Positions 49,134 through 63,371 of a stretch of DNA of 64,000 nt are shown one piece after another; positions within the stretch are counted from its first letter, which is position 1, and each line of letters begins with the position of its first letter. This stretch comes from Megaleporinus macrocephalus (lineage: Eukaryota > Chordata > Actinopteri > Characiformes > Anostomidae). A model generated the notes under the pieces. The model was not told the origin of the DNA. It saw only the letters and a program-made list of their open reading frames with translations, and ran no database searches. Both the position numbers and the translations under genes were made by a program. The stretch is from contig CM038720.1 of NCBI GenBank assembly GCA_021613375.1, forward strand, positions 14,973,962 to 15,037,961, given 5' to 3'.

Positions 49134-52100
49134 GAAGGAAAAACGACATGGCACGCAGGGCCAGCTGGGCTGACAAGTGTTTGATTTCCCAAAAGAGGCC
49201 CGGGATGGTGGGGGTATCCGCCTGCCGCACGACGAACCACACAAGAGCTTATCCCCGCCCAAATTCAGAGGGGTGTTGGGGGTGGGGGACGCTAATCCGG
49301 TTTGCTCATCTTTGTGTGGATGTCTGCTTTCAGAGGCACACATCGGGCCTTGAGTAATCCATTTCCCTTTCCATTCCCTGTTCCCATTTGATCAATTTGG
49401 ATGGTGGCGAGGCAGGTGACTGGACGACTGCATGAAGAAAAGAGTAGAGGAAAGGTGGGATGAGGCCGGGACTTCACAATCTAGCTTCCAATCTAGTTCT
49501 CCCTAAGTGTGCAGCGTTAGACGTCACTCTCGTGGGCCATAATGCTGCTTTTTATTCTTAAATATAGTCGGAGTGGATGAACTCTGTCTGCGTCATTTAA
49601 TGCCTGGTGTAAGAGTCTCTCGGGTAGGGAAAAGGGGATAAGGAGATGTATATCATTCCTTGGCCTCTATTACATGGGGGCCAGGAATAAGGATATTAAG
49701 GGGTAACTCATTTTAAACCCAGGAATATGACTTCAGAGAGAGAGAGATAGAGAGAGCACGGAAAGACAAATAAAAGAGAAGATACTTAGAGGAAAGACAC
49801 AGTACAGGTAGACTTCAAAAAGAACAGTGAAGGCACTCTTCAAAAAGAGAGATTGAGAGAGAGGAACCCGTTAGCAGCGAGAGTCTTGCTGAAGCAGAGC
49901 GGACCCCCAACTGCTGTGTTCTTTGGCGGCATGTCAGCAGCGGGGGCCTTGCGTAACAGCGTTCCCTCAGCCTGAAAGAATGCAAATCCTCCTCTGGGAT
50001 GGAGCCTCACGTTTTATAGAGCGCAACTCAAATTCTAAAGCTACGCTGACCTTTTCTTCTGAAAGCAACGCTGCTCTGGTCTGTAGCTACCTGCCGAACA
50101 CAAACCCTGCTGTTTTCCCAAAATTAGCTTATTCATGAACAGCTCACAAAGCCAAGCTCCTTCGTCCTACAAATTAGCCATGATTGAACTTTGTGAAGGT
50201 CAGTTCTGACTGTTGGCTCAGAAGTGGGAGAGAAATGAAAGAGGGAACACTTACAGAAGTGAAGAATCAAAGGAATGAGCATATGTTTGGAAGTCGTTCA
50301 AGCAAAATGATCAGCTGACAAGCTGCTCTCCTCCAGCAAGATCTGGCTTAATTTGCTGGCTGGCAGTCTTTTAAATATCTGCTTTACCTAACTCAAACAA
50401 AACTCAAACACATCCTTAAAGCAAAACCAAATCCACCAAAGACTAGGCTATTGATTGCTATTGATGCGACTGTCCAACCCACAGGCAGTGAAGTCATGGT
50501 GTTGACCCCACAACAGTTACTCAATAACCATCCATCAACACTGGTCTCAGCCCAGGGTCTAACCCCAACTCGCAGGACATTGAAACAGCCTCACAAACAT
50601 CCGAACGCTGACTGACTGATGAGTCAATCCCACCACAGTCCAAGTTCCATTAATCCAGAAACTCTTGAGAACCTTCAGGGCAGTGCGTTAGCCTGGGCAG
50701 TGGCTGAATTGCAGGGAAAAAAAGGCAACCTTTGCGATCTCTGACATCCCAATCCTTACTCTGTTCGGAACCAGCGGGAAAACAAACACATCAACAGGAT
50801 AATTACAGTTCCTGCCAGCTCTAGAGTCCTTCAAAAAGAACATACTTCAAGCCTGCGCTCAACTTGACAGCGTCCAGATAAGCTCAGAATAGGGTTTTAA
50901 TATTAGAGGATGAGGCAGTTGTAAAATCAGGACTGACACTGTTATATGCAGTTGGATAGAAACAGTGGATGCTAGCTATTCAGAGACCAGCTTCTACTAG
51001 AACTTGTGAGCATGGACATGCAAAGTGAATGTTGTTGACTACTGCAGTGCTTTGATTTTTTTTGTTTTCTGCTTGTGTTGCTAAATTCAAAGGTTAATAA
51101 CTGTAGAAATGCTACATCCTGCCCAATAAAGTTTGCATCTAAGAGATGAAAAGCCTTAGCGAAAACGCATGCATTGGGCAGTCCAGTCTAAAACAGCTCA
51201 GCTGTGAAACAACCCCTTCTGTAGCTAACACATTAAGCTCTAACAGCCTGCCCTGCAGGCCAGGAGTCTATAAGAGAGTATCTACTCTGCACACATATAC
51301 AAACATGACCATATACTCACATCGGGCACACACACATACACACACAATCTCTAGTGCGCCCTCCCTTTCTGCCTTCATTGAAATGGACTTCCCAAAGCCC
51401 CCCATTCATCTTTCTGACAGGCATGGCATCGATCGGCACGGGGCGAGGGATGCAATTCCAAGCCTTTAAATGACTCTGCGTCTGGCCACTCCAGTGCGGC
51501 CGAGGGCTGGCTGCTGCCTCAGCCGCCTGTGTTCAACCAGGACCGGCCAGTTAGCCAAAACAGGCTGACGCAATAGCTCACAGCTTTTCTACCACTGGAA
51601 TGACTCTACTACTGGCTAAGTTGACTTAAAAGAACATTAAGTAATGAAAATTAGCAGGAAGGCTCTAAACATATCTGTTACACATGCATTGCATGTATCT
51701 CTTCTAAAGTAACAACAACTACAGTACATTGTCTTCAAAAGACATTCATATGTGGCTTTAAAGTGAGAAAATGACTATATTTGAAGGTTTCCGAGGCACT
51801 ATCAGTTGATTCATGCTGCGAGTCGGTCACTCTTCAGCAGCAATATTCCGTTTGGCGTCCATGCAGAGCGAGAAGCGAGGGAACAAGAGAAAGATAAAAG
51901 GTAGGAAGCCAACTTCGTTAAAGGGCTGGAGGAAAGAGGAGCAGCAAGCAGTCACTACCCCAGTAACCATTAATCTAACTGACAACAGCAAATTCATTCA
52001 TGTGCTGCGGCCATAATCTCTGGCTGTTGGCTGTCCTGCATCACACACTGTACATAAATACTCTGTGTACATTTAGGCTCAGCGAAAAAGATATGCCTGA

Positions 52101-55042
52101 ATGTGCAAACAGGAATACAAACATGAATATACAAATGTTACAGATATCAACCTTTTTCATTTCAATTAAGAACAAGTTATTCATTTTTCAGAATCAGAAG
52201 AAAACTTATTTTTAACAGAAAAATGTGTCAACTGTGTCACGTTTGTGATCCTACTGCCATTTTTACCTCTGCCATCATTTTCATCTTAAAACCAGAAAGT
52301 TTTCTAAACAAAAGTTTTTTAAAGGAGATAATGTTTGCCTCTCTACAAACACTAACATTAACACAAGCATACAATCACACAAGCTATCCAAACACATCTC
52401 AGACTTTGTTTCCAGCTTGTCACTTCCTGAGTATCAGGATTATATCTGGCTATATAAGGCTAAGCCTCAAAGCATCAAAATGCAAGCATAAACACTCACA
52501 GAACGTGTTTGAAACAGATACAAATCCAGTCACTTAAACCACTTCAGGAGGTGGTTCGAGATGCATTTGAGCCACATGTTTTAGTGTGGATAAACGGCCC
52601 CCAGTACAGCTGAAACGATCCTGAGCATGTTCAATTGTGAGCGTGGTCTGCTGAAGCTGCTGCCACCTCCTTTTTGATAAAATGCATGACGGCATGAAAA
52701 TTACTAATTTCAATGCGGCAACCATTATTATCAAAGATAACTGGCTGCTAAATAATGAGCAGATTTGTGTATTCCATCCCACACTGCAATCGAATTTCAG
52801 TCCGACTAACCAGAGACGCATTTCACTACCAGATGTAAACAGAATTTTAGCTGCCTCACAAATTTCTTTCTTGTGCACATCTAAGACGACTAAAGAAGAT
52901 ATTATTAAGGAGAATTGATATTCTAGATATTCAAGTTTCCAAAACTGCAGTTTAAAGAAAGTGATTAAAGACTTACAATTTAAAGATATGTTTGCCAAAA
53001 GATATGAAGAAAATTGCACTCCTAACAACAATCCTTCCATCACCTTAAGATATACATAATGCTCAAATTCCTCATCTTTGAGAGAGAGGAGAAACATCAA
53101 GCATTACTCTTGGTTTAGATTTCAAAACAAAAAACTTGTCCCTCAGTTCTATCCATCCTTTCACTGTGAGAAGAAAACTCAACATGTGCAGATAAAAAGA
53201 TGAGCATAAGCTGTAACTGAGAAAAGAACACAGAGAAAGAAGAAAGAAAACTGCACTAAAACTGAATCACTTATTAGCTATCAGCGATTAAATTAGTTAG
53301 ATGGAAAGAAGCAGAGAATGAGTAACTAATTTCAGGACTTTGGAGATGTTAGAAAATATCCCTGCAGATTTCTCTGAAAATCTGAAAAGAAACACCAGAA
53401 AGAATGAATACTGTAATAGATTAAGCTGTTATTTTTAAACACTGAAAAGAAGAATAATGTACTTACTTAATAGCTGTTTTGACTGGAAGTTAAATATATC
53501 AAAGGGCGGTTTCTGACTTATGCACAGTACATAGAGGCGACAAAAACATAATATCACAATATTTTTTCAGGACCGTTTCAAGATACACAATATATTACAA
53601 TATTTTTCCTCACATCTGAAATGAGCCAATAATGGCAATTCCTATAAAATACTATCTAGACTAATCTAGACTAATTCTGCTAAAACTCAATTTTAATGAA
53701 ATTTTAATGATTTTAATGCCAATGATCAGTCTTCTGAAAGTTCTATAAGAAATGCTGAGAACAGCACAGTGATGTAACATTAAATACAGTTATATTGCCC
53801 ATCCCCAGCAGTGTTGTGTGCATTTTGGTTAGGAAGAAAGCAAACCTTAATATTAAAAATCAATAAACTAGTGGTAGAACTAACACCTGTCAGTTTGCCT
53901 GTTGTCTGGTTGAAGTGACATGTCCCTACAAAGAGAGTAAAACATAACGTCAGCTCTGTGTGTACTGATTTGTGTCAGTAATAGCAGGCGTGTCTCTAGA
54001 GGAAGTGTTCGATTCTTAATGAAGAGCTCCTCCTGCCCTCCAGGACTATCGCCTCAGGCACACACACAGAATCACAGCTACTAATGACCTCTGGAACCCA
54101 CGCAAACACACAGATACACAAGCACGGGGAACACAGACTTTGACATGTCTCAAGTGAGATGCAAACACATGGTGCTTCAGGCAAATTTAAACACTGCCTT
54201 GAGAGAGCAAAAAGCACACAGGTGTGTGCACACGTGCATGCACACACTCACATCCTCCACAATTCATATAGCTCTGCCCACCTCAGACCAGGAGGGGACC
54301 TTAGAAGAGGCCCCAAACCGGGCACGCCTTTCCAGCTTTTAGGCAGATGTCTGTGACCGGAAGTCGCAAGAGCAAGCCACAGCCAATGGAGGCTCACAAA
54401 AGAGGGTTTATAGCTAGATGAAACCAAACCAATTATGACTGCTGTCACATCCGAAAGCACCGCATCTAATGAACACATGAAAATATGACAACGGGACGAG
54501 ATTAAAACGTGCTCACTGTCACGCAAATTACTGGGCACGCGAATGACGGCTCTCCGTGGGCGATGAGGAGAAGCAGGATACAAACGCGTGAAGGAAGACG
54601 TTATTTCAGCGCTGACGGCATTAATCTCTTTCAGCGTCGGCATGGAGGCCGGAGAGAATGCCGGCTATGAGAAATGCTCTGTTTTATTTTATGCTCTTTC
54701 ATATCTCCTTTAAATCATAGCTAAACTGAGACAAAGCGCTCAACAAGGGTGGAGAATTATGCAATCCATCACATTATTACAATGAACTCTTGCTCTCTCA
54801 GCCCCTCCCGCACACGGCCTAGCCAATCCCTCTTTGTCTGAAGTACCTGCTCCACAGTTCTGCAACAGCAGTTCAAGATTTTCTTGTGAGGACTCACAAA
54901 ACAAATGTAAACTTCAGTCTAACCTAACAGGTCTTAATAAGCAGTTTGCCACATGGATTAACAGTTTGAATCCGATTCATTGAAAAGTTTCTTTATTCAC
55001 CACCATCACAGCTGTGTCGCTGTGCTGCGGCTTACTAACAAC

Positions 55043-55380
55043 TAGGGCTGTGTATTGGCAAGAACCTGGCAATACAATATGCACCATCATACGGCAGTCA
55101 CCATTCAATATATTGAAATATTGCAAGCAAAGTGATACATTAAGATTTTTCAGATCTTACTATTATAACACACCACTATATGAACAGGTTTGCCAACGCT
55201 TACAATAGCATTGCGCCCTTGTGCTGCTTGTAAAAGTTGGAGTGAAGCTGAAAATGGATTACCACACTGCCATCTAGTGGTCAGAGATTTAAACACAACA
55301 CACAATGATTCACTGTCTGCCAGGAATCGCACTGCAGTGAGAATCGATATGGTATCACAAAAGTCGATACCAAGATTGAA
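55043..55380. mobile_element. Truncated hAT-type teleost repeat
   Basis: The left end, TAGGGCTGTGTATTGGCAAG, followed by AACCTGGCAATACAATATG, is the recognisable start of a common teleost non-autonomous repeat. ACTGCCATCTAGTGG and AGAATCGATATGGTATCAC further in also fit that family. No inverted right end was found, so the copy appears incomplete. Confidence 0.6.
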
Positions 55381-57961
55381 AAAAGGTTCTATAGTAGTGC
55401 TGGTACTAAGTACAGATGTACAGTCTCAAATATCCAGCTCAAATATCCAGTTTAATGTGAACAATTAAATAAAATATAATAATTTATATTTACAACTTAA
55501 TTCAGAGATCCACTCACTTAACGATCCAAACCTACAGTAAACGGAAACAACAATGGATTCTTATAGACACTTGTTGTCATCTACCAGTGATTTTCCTCGT
55601 AAGGTGATGATTTGCCAACCTGTTAAGTTTGTCAGGGAAATAAACTGTAACTGGACATCAGCCTTGCAATAAAACTGCACTATGTCAGTTGTGTCCTTGA
55701 CAGTGCACTCACATTAAGGAGTAGCAAAATGTGACAAAACATACTTTTTTTTGCTTGCTTTTTTTCCAAATAGGTGAAGGCCAGCACATGCCTCCTGTGA
55801 GTGACGTGAAGCTCTCCACTGCATCTTCACAAACAGCTATTAATGTGGACAGCTAACGCGCTTGGAGGACAGTGCTAACTGACAACTAACTGGCCTGTCT
55901 AGTGTCGCGCTAAGTAACAGGGGGAGAGAGGGAGGGCCAGCCCAGACTTCCAGGCATGTATAGCTTTATCATCACCATCACAATCTTCTAATGGTATAGA
56001 CAATGCTTAGATGGTGCACCACTTGGGAGTCCCTGACAGAACATAGCCACAAATACGGGCAAGATATACATTTAACACTATCACTTGTTTTTTTTAATAG
56101 GGCAAAAACATCTCACTTACCCTGAAGATCTCACTCACTCCTGTCTTTCTGCCCTCGGGGGGTGTATAAGAACATGCGTAAAGCTTTAGGCAATCAAATG
56201 TTTTTTTTCAAGAGCTTGAGACGGGTTGAGAGACATGGAGAATACACCAATCCACAGACACACATACACATATATATACATGTATGCATAAATTATATTA
56301 ACTTATTTAATTTAAACACTTTTTTTAATTTAAAAGAATGTGTACTGTGCAAAAGCTAAAGCACGAGGCTGAAGATTTTCTAACAGCAACATGTAACCTG
56401 TTGCAACCACAATAAGCTTGTTGAACGCAATGTTGGCTGACAGACCTCCAGAATTAAAGGCAGAGTTTTGCCAGGAAGCTTAAAAAACTTAAAGCCTAAA
56501 AAAAACCTACCGCTTACAGCCATAGGGTTGTTTATGTTGCTATGGCTACTCCACTGTCTCTGAAACGTCCACACACTACAGACTAGCCAGGAGTTAAGAT
56601 TATTCATCAAATCGTACTTAGGTTAATGATCATCCAATCACACATCTTTGGGATCACGGAGACAATTTTTTAAAAGTTTGCATTAAAGTCAAGGCCCTGT
56701 TTCAAGATTCTGATGCCTCAATAAGTAAGTTATCAACCTCCATGTAGTCACACAGAAACAACCCAGTGATCAGTAATAATTCAGTAAGGTTAAAGTTAAT
56801 GGTGAGATGTTAGTGTTTTATAGAGCTGCCAATCCACAAGAAAAAGCACTGATGGGTGAAAAAAAACCCACAATGGAGAGCAACCTAAAACACATGTTGA
56901 CCGGAGGAAATGCACAGGAAAAAGCCTGAGAGTGGGCTGAGATTTCTGCTACACCAAAAATGTAATATGACCTCATTGGCTTTGACCTCAAACATTGAGA
57001 GCTGAAAAACATTGTACAAGTATTCATTTCACTAAAAGAAATCTCAAGGCTTCAGTGTTTATGCCCATAGCCTGTCCAATAATATTCACTGAATATTGAA
57101 TTAATATTGCTATTCACTATTAAATATATTAATATAACATTCAACATTTACAGTGACCTGAAAAAGCTTTGGTTCTTCGTGATGTACAGTAAAAGACAAA
57201 AATCTTTTTGCCTACTACATGTCTTCCACTCACACACACTCACTGTCAGTCAGCTTCATGTAAAATGCTGAGTTAAAGCAGTGTTAAAGCACTGTAGAGG
57301 GGGTGTGTCGTTTGCATGATGCAGGTGTGTGGAGGCAGTTGCGGTGGTGTTGCGCAGTGAAGAAGGAAGAGAAAGCTTCAGCAATTAGAGAGACACGGGG
57401 TGAGAGTGTTTGTGAAATGAGAGCAGGTGCTGCGGAGCAGATGATGCCATTAGACAGCACAGCTCACAGCAGTACAGCCCAACAGGAGGCATACACCAGC
57501 ACTGTCATACACGCACACACATGTACACACACACACACCACAACTGTGTAACACTGTGATCTCTAGAGCTGGAAAACAGCCCAAGAACATGATTAGGTAT
57601 GTGTAACTCGTCTCAAGCATGATATCATTTAGCCCAATCGGACCCAAACGGAACAAAGTTTCAAAACCAGAAACTTACAACAGCCTGATATTACAACATT
57701 TAAGCCAAACTATGCTTGGGCGATATAGCGATTGCATCAAGTATCATCAGTGATGGACAATAACATGATGGAAGGTGTAAAAGGAGACAATCACTGTCAA
57801 AGAACGAGAGAGAAAATGCCACTGTACTATATATAATGCAACCTGATTTTTCATTTGTCAACCACTTGCAGTCTAAAGCTTCTCCATTAGGGAGTGCTAT
57901 TAACACGCAAGCCTTATTATATCCAAACCAGAAGAAGCTCATAGAATGGATGTGTTTTTAG

Positions 57962-58800
57962 TAGGGCTGGGCGATATATCGAGTTTTTAAGAAATATCGA
58001 TTTATTTTTAAATGTGACATAAGATGAGACAATATTGTTTATATCGATATAGTCTGTGATGCGCTGCAATTACACTAGTAAATCCACCAGTTCGCCACTC
58101 TCTCTCTCAGAGTTTGTCTCAACTTCACGCCACTCTTTCCCTCACAAAAGTCACGCCGCTTCACGCGTAAACGCAGGCAGCGACAGCATGGTGACAGATA
58201 AAAACACGAAAGAAGCTATCTAAGACGATGTCTGTCGAAAGAAGGCAAAAAGGTATCGACCGAAACGTCTCGGACTACCGAGTACCAAAAAGTATTAAAA
58301 AATCCGGTGCTTCTTTTCGGTACTTTGCATATAACGCAAAATAAAAAAATAAAAAACCCGACGCGCGCTGTGACACGCAGAAACGTGGGGAGCACGCACA
58401 CAGAGCTAGTTTAACATGTCGAAGCGGCCGAAAGTTTGACCCTACTTCGATAGAGTCTCTCTGAGCAGTATGGCGCTGCCAGAGATGCGAGAATCTGGGC
58501 TAAAAATGTTTGAACAAGATTCAAATAAAAAGATTGTTACAGTATGAGACTGACTCATGTTTTCTGTTAAATACATATTTTTTGTAACAATTCAGAAAAA
58601 AGGTATTGTATCAGTATCAAAAATTTTCAAACGATACCCAGCCCTAGTCAAAAATGACATTTGGGACGCGTAGCTTTGATACAGAAGTGCCTTTTTGTTA
58701 TCACCTTATGGGAGGAAAAAAATATGGCGATATATATTGTATATCGCTATTCAGCTAAAAATATTGAGATATTATTTTTGGTCCATATCGTCCAAGCCTA
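57962..58800. mobile_element. hAT-like non-autonomous element, 839 bp, probably composite
   Basis: The left end, TAGGGCTGGGCGATAT, and the inverted right end, TAGGCTTGGACGATAT, match at 13 of 16. The flanks GTTTTTAG (57954-57961) and GTTTTCAG (58801-58808) match at 7 of 8, a clear 8-bp target duplication. Inside, 58241-58648 has a different character and ends GATACCCAGCCCTA, itself the terminus of another teleost repeat, which suggests a nested insertion. No transposase frame is present. Confidence 0.75.
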
Positions 58801-61056
58801 GTTTTCAGTATCAATTATTATAAGTTTTTATATAGAAAATACCATGATAGCTATTTTTAGACATTGCCCAGGCATATGCCATACCTGATTTAAAGCAAAG
58901 CTGATAGCAAATCTATCTGACCCAACCTGACCCAAGCACACAATCAAGTTTTGAGTCCAAATGTGACCCAAGACTGACAACACTTAGTCTGAACTCAACC
59001 TAACCCGCTTGCAAATCCTAGACCAAAAATAAGCAAAGCCTGGCAAAATTTACTTTCTAACTGACCCGAGCCACAAAACAAGTTTTCATTAGTCCAAAAA
59101 ATTGTAATCCTGCTTTAATTGACTGATATGAAACTGCCCTAAAATGTACACCGTACCATATAGGTAGCTTTTTCAATCAGCACGTTCAACCAGTGCAGCC
59201 CAACAGAAGCATTTAGAACAGGGTATGTTAGGTTAATTAATGTGGCATTAATGCAGAATAATACATTACCCAACATATTTAAAAGTTCAGTCATGTACAT
59301 GTCTTTCTAAGGGTTGTATAATATGAACAAAAGGTTTTTAGACCGGTGGAAAAGAGTTTAATTGTCAGAGGAGGCTGTTACCATGGCAACTCAATTAGCC
59401 ATCACCGGTCACAAGCCTAACAAACACACAAATGCACACAATCACATGCACATGTACACAAATAGACACACACCCGTGCACACAATCCATCAGAGCTGCC
59501 ACACGCTACACACTCCATCGTCCAACCACATACACACTGCACTCTACTATTTTCAGTGAACTCCTTGGAACACACATCATTTAAAGGAACTAATCACTCA
59601 TGCTGCTGAATATGAGTACAATTACACACAACTCTGCTTAATGTGCGTGCAACATGGAAATATATAAATGTGCAGCATTTTAACTCAACAAAGCGTGATA
59701 ATCAGTCACTGAAATAGAAAGAACAGAAGGCCCCTTATTACAGGACGTAGGAGCAGTTTACTAATCAGTTAATGAACTGCCGGATTTGACTAGCCCTACA
59801 TTCATTTTCCTATCACTGACTGTTAGCTAAGGGGAATGATGCAGGCTGTTTCTAGCCTAACTGCAGGCGGATCAACATAAACATCCTGTCATCAAGTGTT
59901 TACTTCAGCAATTCCAGTCTTGAGATGTTATATACTGTTGTCCCTTTAAATCTTTACTGCGTATTTCACTGCCACTGTGTTTTAAGAGATCATAAAGGCA
60001 GTTCATCACAGAATATAGGATAAGGCATTACAATACGATGTACGTAAAGTTTCCTCCTCTGTATCTCCCTAAAAGGTCAATTCTACTGATTTACCAAACT
60101 CTGCATTGGGTTAAGGTGCCGTGTCTAATATATGTGGATGTCTAATATAGCCATAAGCCATAAACTCAAACTATTTTATTTAATACTTTTTTTTGTTTCT
60201 CTAAAATAGAAATAGAAATTCCATTTTCACTCTGAATGCCTTTTTTTTTTACATCTTAGCCATTATGAAGAAATGTAATGTTTTTACCTTGGAGAATTAT
60301 TTTAACATGTTTCCCTGTACCTAGTAAAGAACACTTAAAGCAGAACCCACTGAGCAGTCAATAAGTGGTGCCAGTGGATGTTTAAGTGATAACATGTATT
60401 TTGAATATCACTTTCATGAGTTTTTCCACCAGGTGTTTTTAAAGCTCTAAATCTGCATAATGAGATAGAGCTAGGTTTCAGTTCGCGGAATCTGAGATAA
60501 TGTTCCCATTGTAGTGATGTGAAGTAATGGTAGTCTGTTGATCCTGAAGGTAAACAGGTTTTTTTCCTCATAAATATAATAATATAATATTAATTGATAA
60601 GAAATTCTTTGAAGTTAGTCCCATCACACAGGTCAACTTAGTGGCTGTAGTTTTTTATAACTGGGTCTGAACATTGAAATGGATTAAAGTTGTTGTTTGT
60701 GGTAATCAAACCAGTACAATACAGATGTGACAGAAAGAAATCAGATGCTACAATATACTTTTAAACTCAGGTTTAATAAGAAGCCATATGCATGTGCCAG
60801 GAATGTTGCTTAATGCTCAGTTTTGCCATCCACCCTCAGCCCTCCTCACACAAATACTTCCTCCACCAAGAGTCCTATTGACAAATGATCAGCGTGTATG
60901 GTGAGGTACTTACTGGGGCACAGTGATAAAGCACAAGAAACGAAGGCATGGCTGAAGGAGGCAGAGTCACAATGAGCATCGGTGTGACCTTCTGAAGACT
61001 GGAGTGACTAATGACGAAGTGGAGGAGATGAGGGGAGCAGTTTATCTATTTCTTAA

Positions 61057-61058
<2 letters not shown>

Positions 61059-61109
<51 letters not shown>
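61059..61109. repeat. (CA)n microsatellite
   Basis: A perfect CA run of 51 bp. Confidence 0.97.
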
Positions 61110-61111
<2 letters not shown>

Positions 61112-61474
61112 CCTGCTACGCAAGCTGTATCTACCTCATTTGCTCCATCCATTCTCCCACTATGCAGCAAGAGGACAGCAGCGTGGATCTGACACCCCCC
61201 GTTACCCAGCATGCTCTGCGGCAGCGCTGGCAGGTTGTGCTGAACGTCTGCTGTGCAGAGACAGCGGCATGATGGGGGAGGCATTAATTGGTGCCAGTGT
61301 GTGCTGCCATGTGTGAACGGGGCCTGGTGTTCGAGAAAGCGCCAAGAATTGGCCACAGCATAGACCCCTTGCAAACTGAAGTAGGTGGTGGTGGGATTCC
61401 ATCCAGCTTTCCAACTCTACAAAAGCAGTGCAAGGTGTGAGGGTATTGTGGGTTGGTATGGCAAGTAATTATTT

Positions 61475-61503
61475 CTATCTATCTATCTAACTATCTATCT
61501 ATT
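61475..61503. repeat. (CTAT)n microsatellite
   Basis: A tetranucleotide TATC/CTAT run with one interruption (ATCTAACTAT). Confidence 0.9.
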
Positions 61504-63371
61504 TCTCTGTATTACGTTTCTTATCAGTCCTGTCAAGGTTAATGCATTAATCACATGTTAACGTGCTCAATTAGGAATTTATTCCAATGCAAGATTTCCT
61601 AATTTAATCCTGAAGCCCAGGTGCTTGTGCGCTTAATGCTGCTACAATAGAATCCACAATTGCAGCCCTATCACTATAATAAAGCTAGCAGACAACGCAA
61701 AAAGCCATTTTAAAAAAGGCTTGTGAAAATACTTACAATATATAAATATATAATACCTAAAATACCTTAGAAATGAAGCTGAAATATTCAGACTTGAACG
61801 AGTTTACTCAAAAAAATGCTGTCCCACATTTTAATGTCACTTATTTTGCAGGTGGAGCCCTATTTTAGCCAGACCCCTGCATTTTACAGCAGGAAGTGAG
61901 ACTGCATCCCTGTACCTGATCAATTCAAATAATAAAAAAAGAGTTATTGTGCATTCAATGTGCAGATGTGTGTTCTCTGTAGATGTGTCAACATATCCTC
62001 ACTTAGAAAATCAACAACACACCTAGATGTACTGTATATATAAGTGTATATATAAGCCGTGAACATACAGTCACTGTTGTTGTTGCTGAAATAGACTGTT
62101 TTCAGTCCAGATGGAGGGCAATAAGCAAAAAAAAAAAAAAAAGAAAAAAAGACAAGCACGTATTCGCCTAGTTTAGACAATATTACCAGAGGAAGCAAAT
62201 CACAACATATGCTGCATGTGATCCTAATGTCCATGTGGCAGCCAACATTCTGCCACCTGAGGCACAATTTAAGGTGGAATGGGAAAATTGGCAAATAGAA
62301 AGCTGACTTCACTCTCATGTGGTAGGTAGGAGCGAGTATTGTATTTTTACAGCTGATCTGTGGGTGCTGCAGTCGTGCAGTGGTGATAAATTTAAACCTA
62401 ATGTTACATTAGGTAAACAGCCATAACGTTAATGTGTAGAGGCGCCACAGAGTTGGTTTGAGTTTAATTGCTGGTTAATCCACACGATAGAAGAAGAAAA
62501 CCCAACAACAGATGAAGGCTTGATAAATGCTGTTTTTGTAGTGAGCAACCCTAAATGATGCAAATAACAGGCATTTTGTAAGCCTGTGACATAATTTACA
62601 AACAATCCATCAAAAAATGTTCACCTTTTAGAAATCATGTGACATTTATGTTATTGCATTTTTGAAAGTAATGAAAAGTGTAGCTCATATAGCTATAACA
62701 ACAACAAATATCTTTCTTTAGGGTCATTTTGAGAAATAAGACAATGTCTGACTGGCCTATTTGAATTTTCTTTCATTTTATTATTGCTAATGGTGTCCTG
62801 TTGTTGTAGAGTTAACATAAATGTGTAAAAGAACAAATTAATTAATTAATGGATTGATCTTTGAGCTATCTTAAATAAAAAAAAAATAAGATATTCAAAG
62901 AAAAACACCAAATGATTGCAGAACAACAGAAGTTATAATTCTCCCCAGCAGTTCCTGTTGTGTATTATAATTTGTCACAATGCCCCAGGGTATCGTCCTA
63001 GATATGAACATTATAGAGCACTACAGAGTGCTGTTTTTTTAAAGTAATAACAACAACAATAAAAATCCATGTTGACTTTTCTTTATAACTGAACTTTAAA
63101 TACTAATGGTTGTAGCCACAGGAGTAGGTGGCCACAGCATGTGCAGCAGAGTGGACAGAGGTGCTAGGAGAAGAGCAGGCGGTACCCAAAGACAGACTGA
63201 AGCCAAAAATGTAACAGCCAATGGACCAAACAAGGGATTTGACAAAAACATATGTCACTCCCACAGTACAAACTGCAGTCCGCTGATAAAACAATATGGC
63301 AAGGACTTTTCGGGAGAACTGACAGAAAGACGCCTACACACACAAACACACAAACACGCACTGCAGTTTAC

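Larger units (their letters stand above)
31026..63371 (-). other. ttc28: Giant ttc28 intron (32.3 kb)
   Basis: This intron joins two phase-0 exon ends. It holds the transposon-like elements at 32220-32979, 35919-36611, 40549-41669, 44726-44899, 55043-55380 and 57962-58800. It also holds AT tracts at 37375-37426, 40464-40548, 41670-41741 and 44021-44061, a TTCC tract at 39220-39248, GA tracts near 43190 and 49107, and a CA tract at 61059-61109. The longest open frames (39080-39652, 52534-53100, 44434-44874) show no recognisable domain. Blocks at about 42280-42760, 47160-47720 and 48100-49500 are less repetitive and richer in GC than their surroundings. The remaining stretches, including 33.0-35.9, 45.0-47.1, 49.5-53.5 and 59.0-61.0 kb, show nothing I can name. 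Confidence 0.85.

Noticed and set aside
52534..53100. 188-residue minus-strand frame in the ttc28 orientation
   Set aside because: No TPR or other family resemblance, no convincing splice sites, and exons A and B already join in phase without it.
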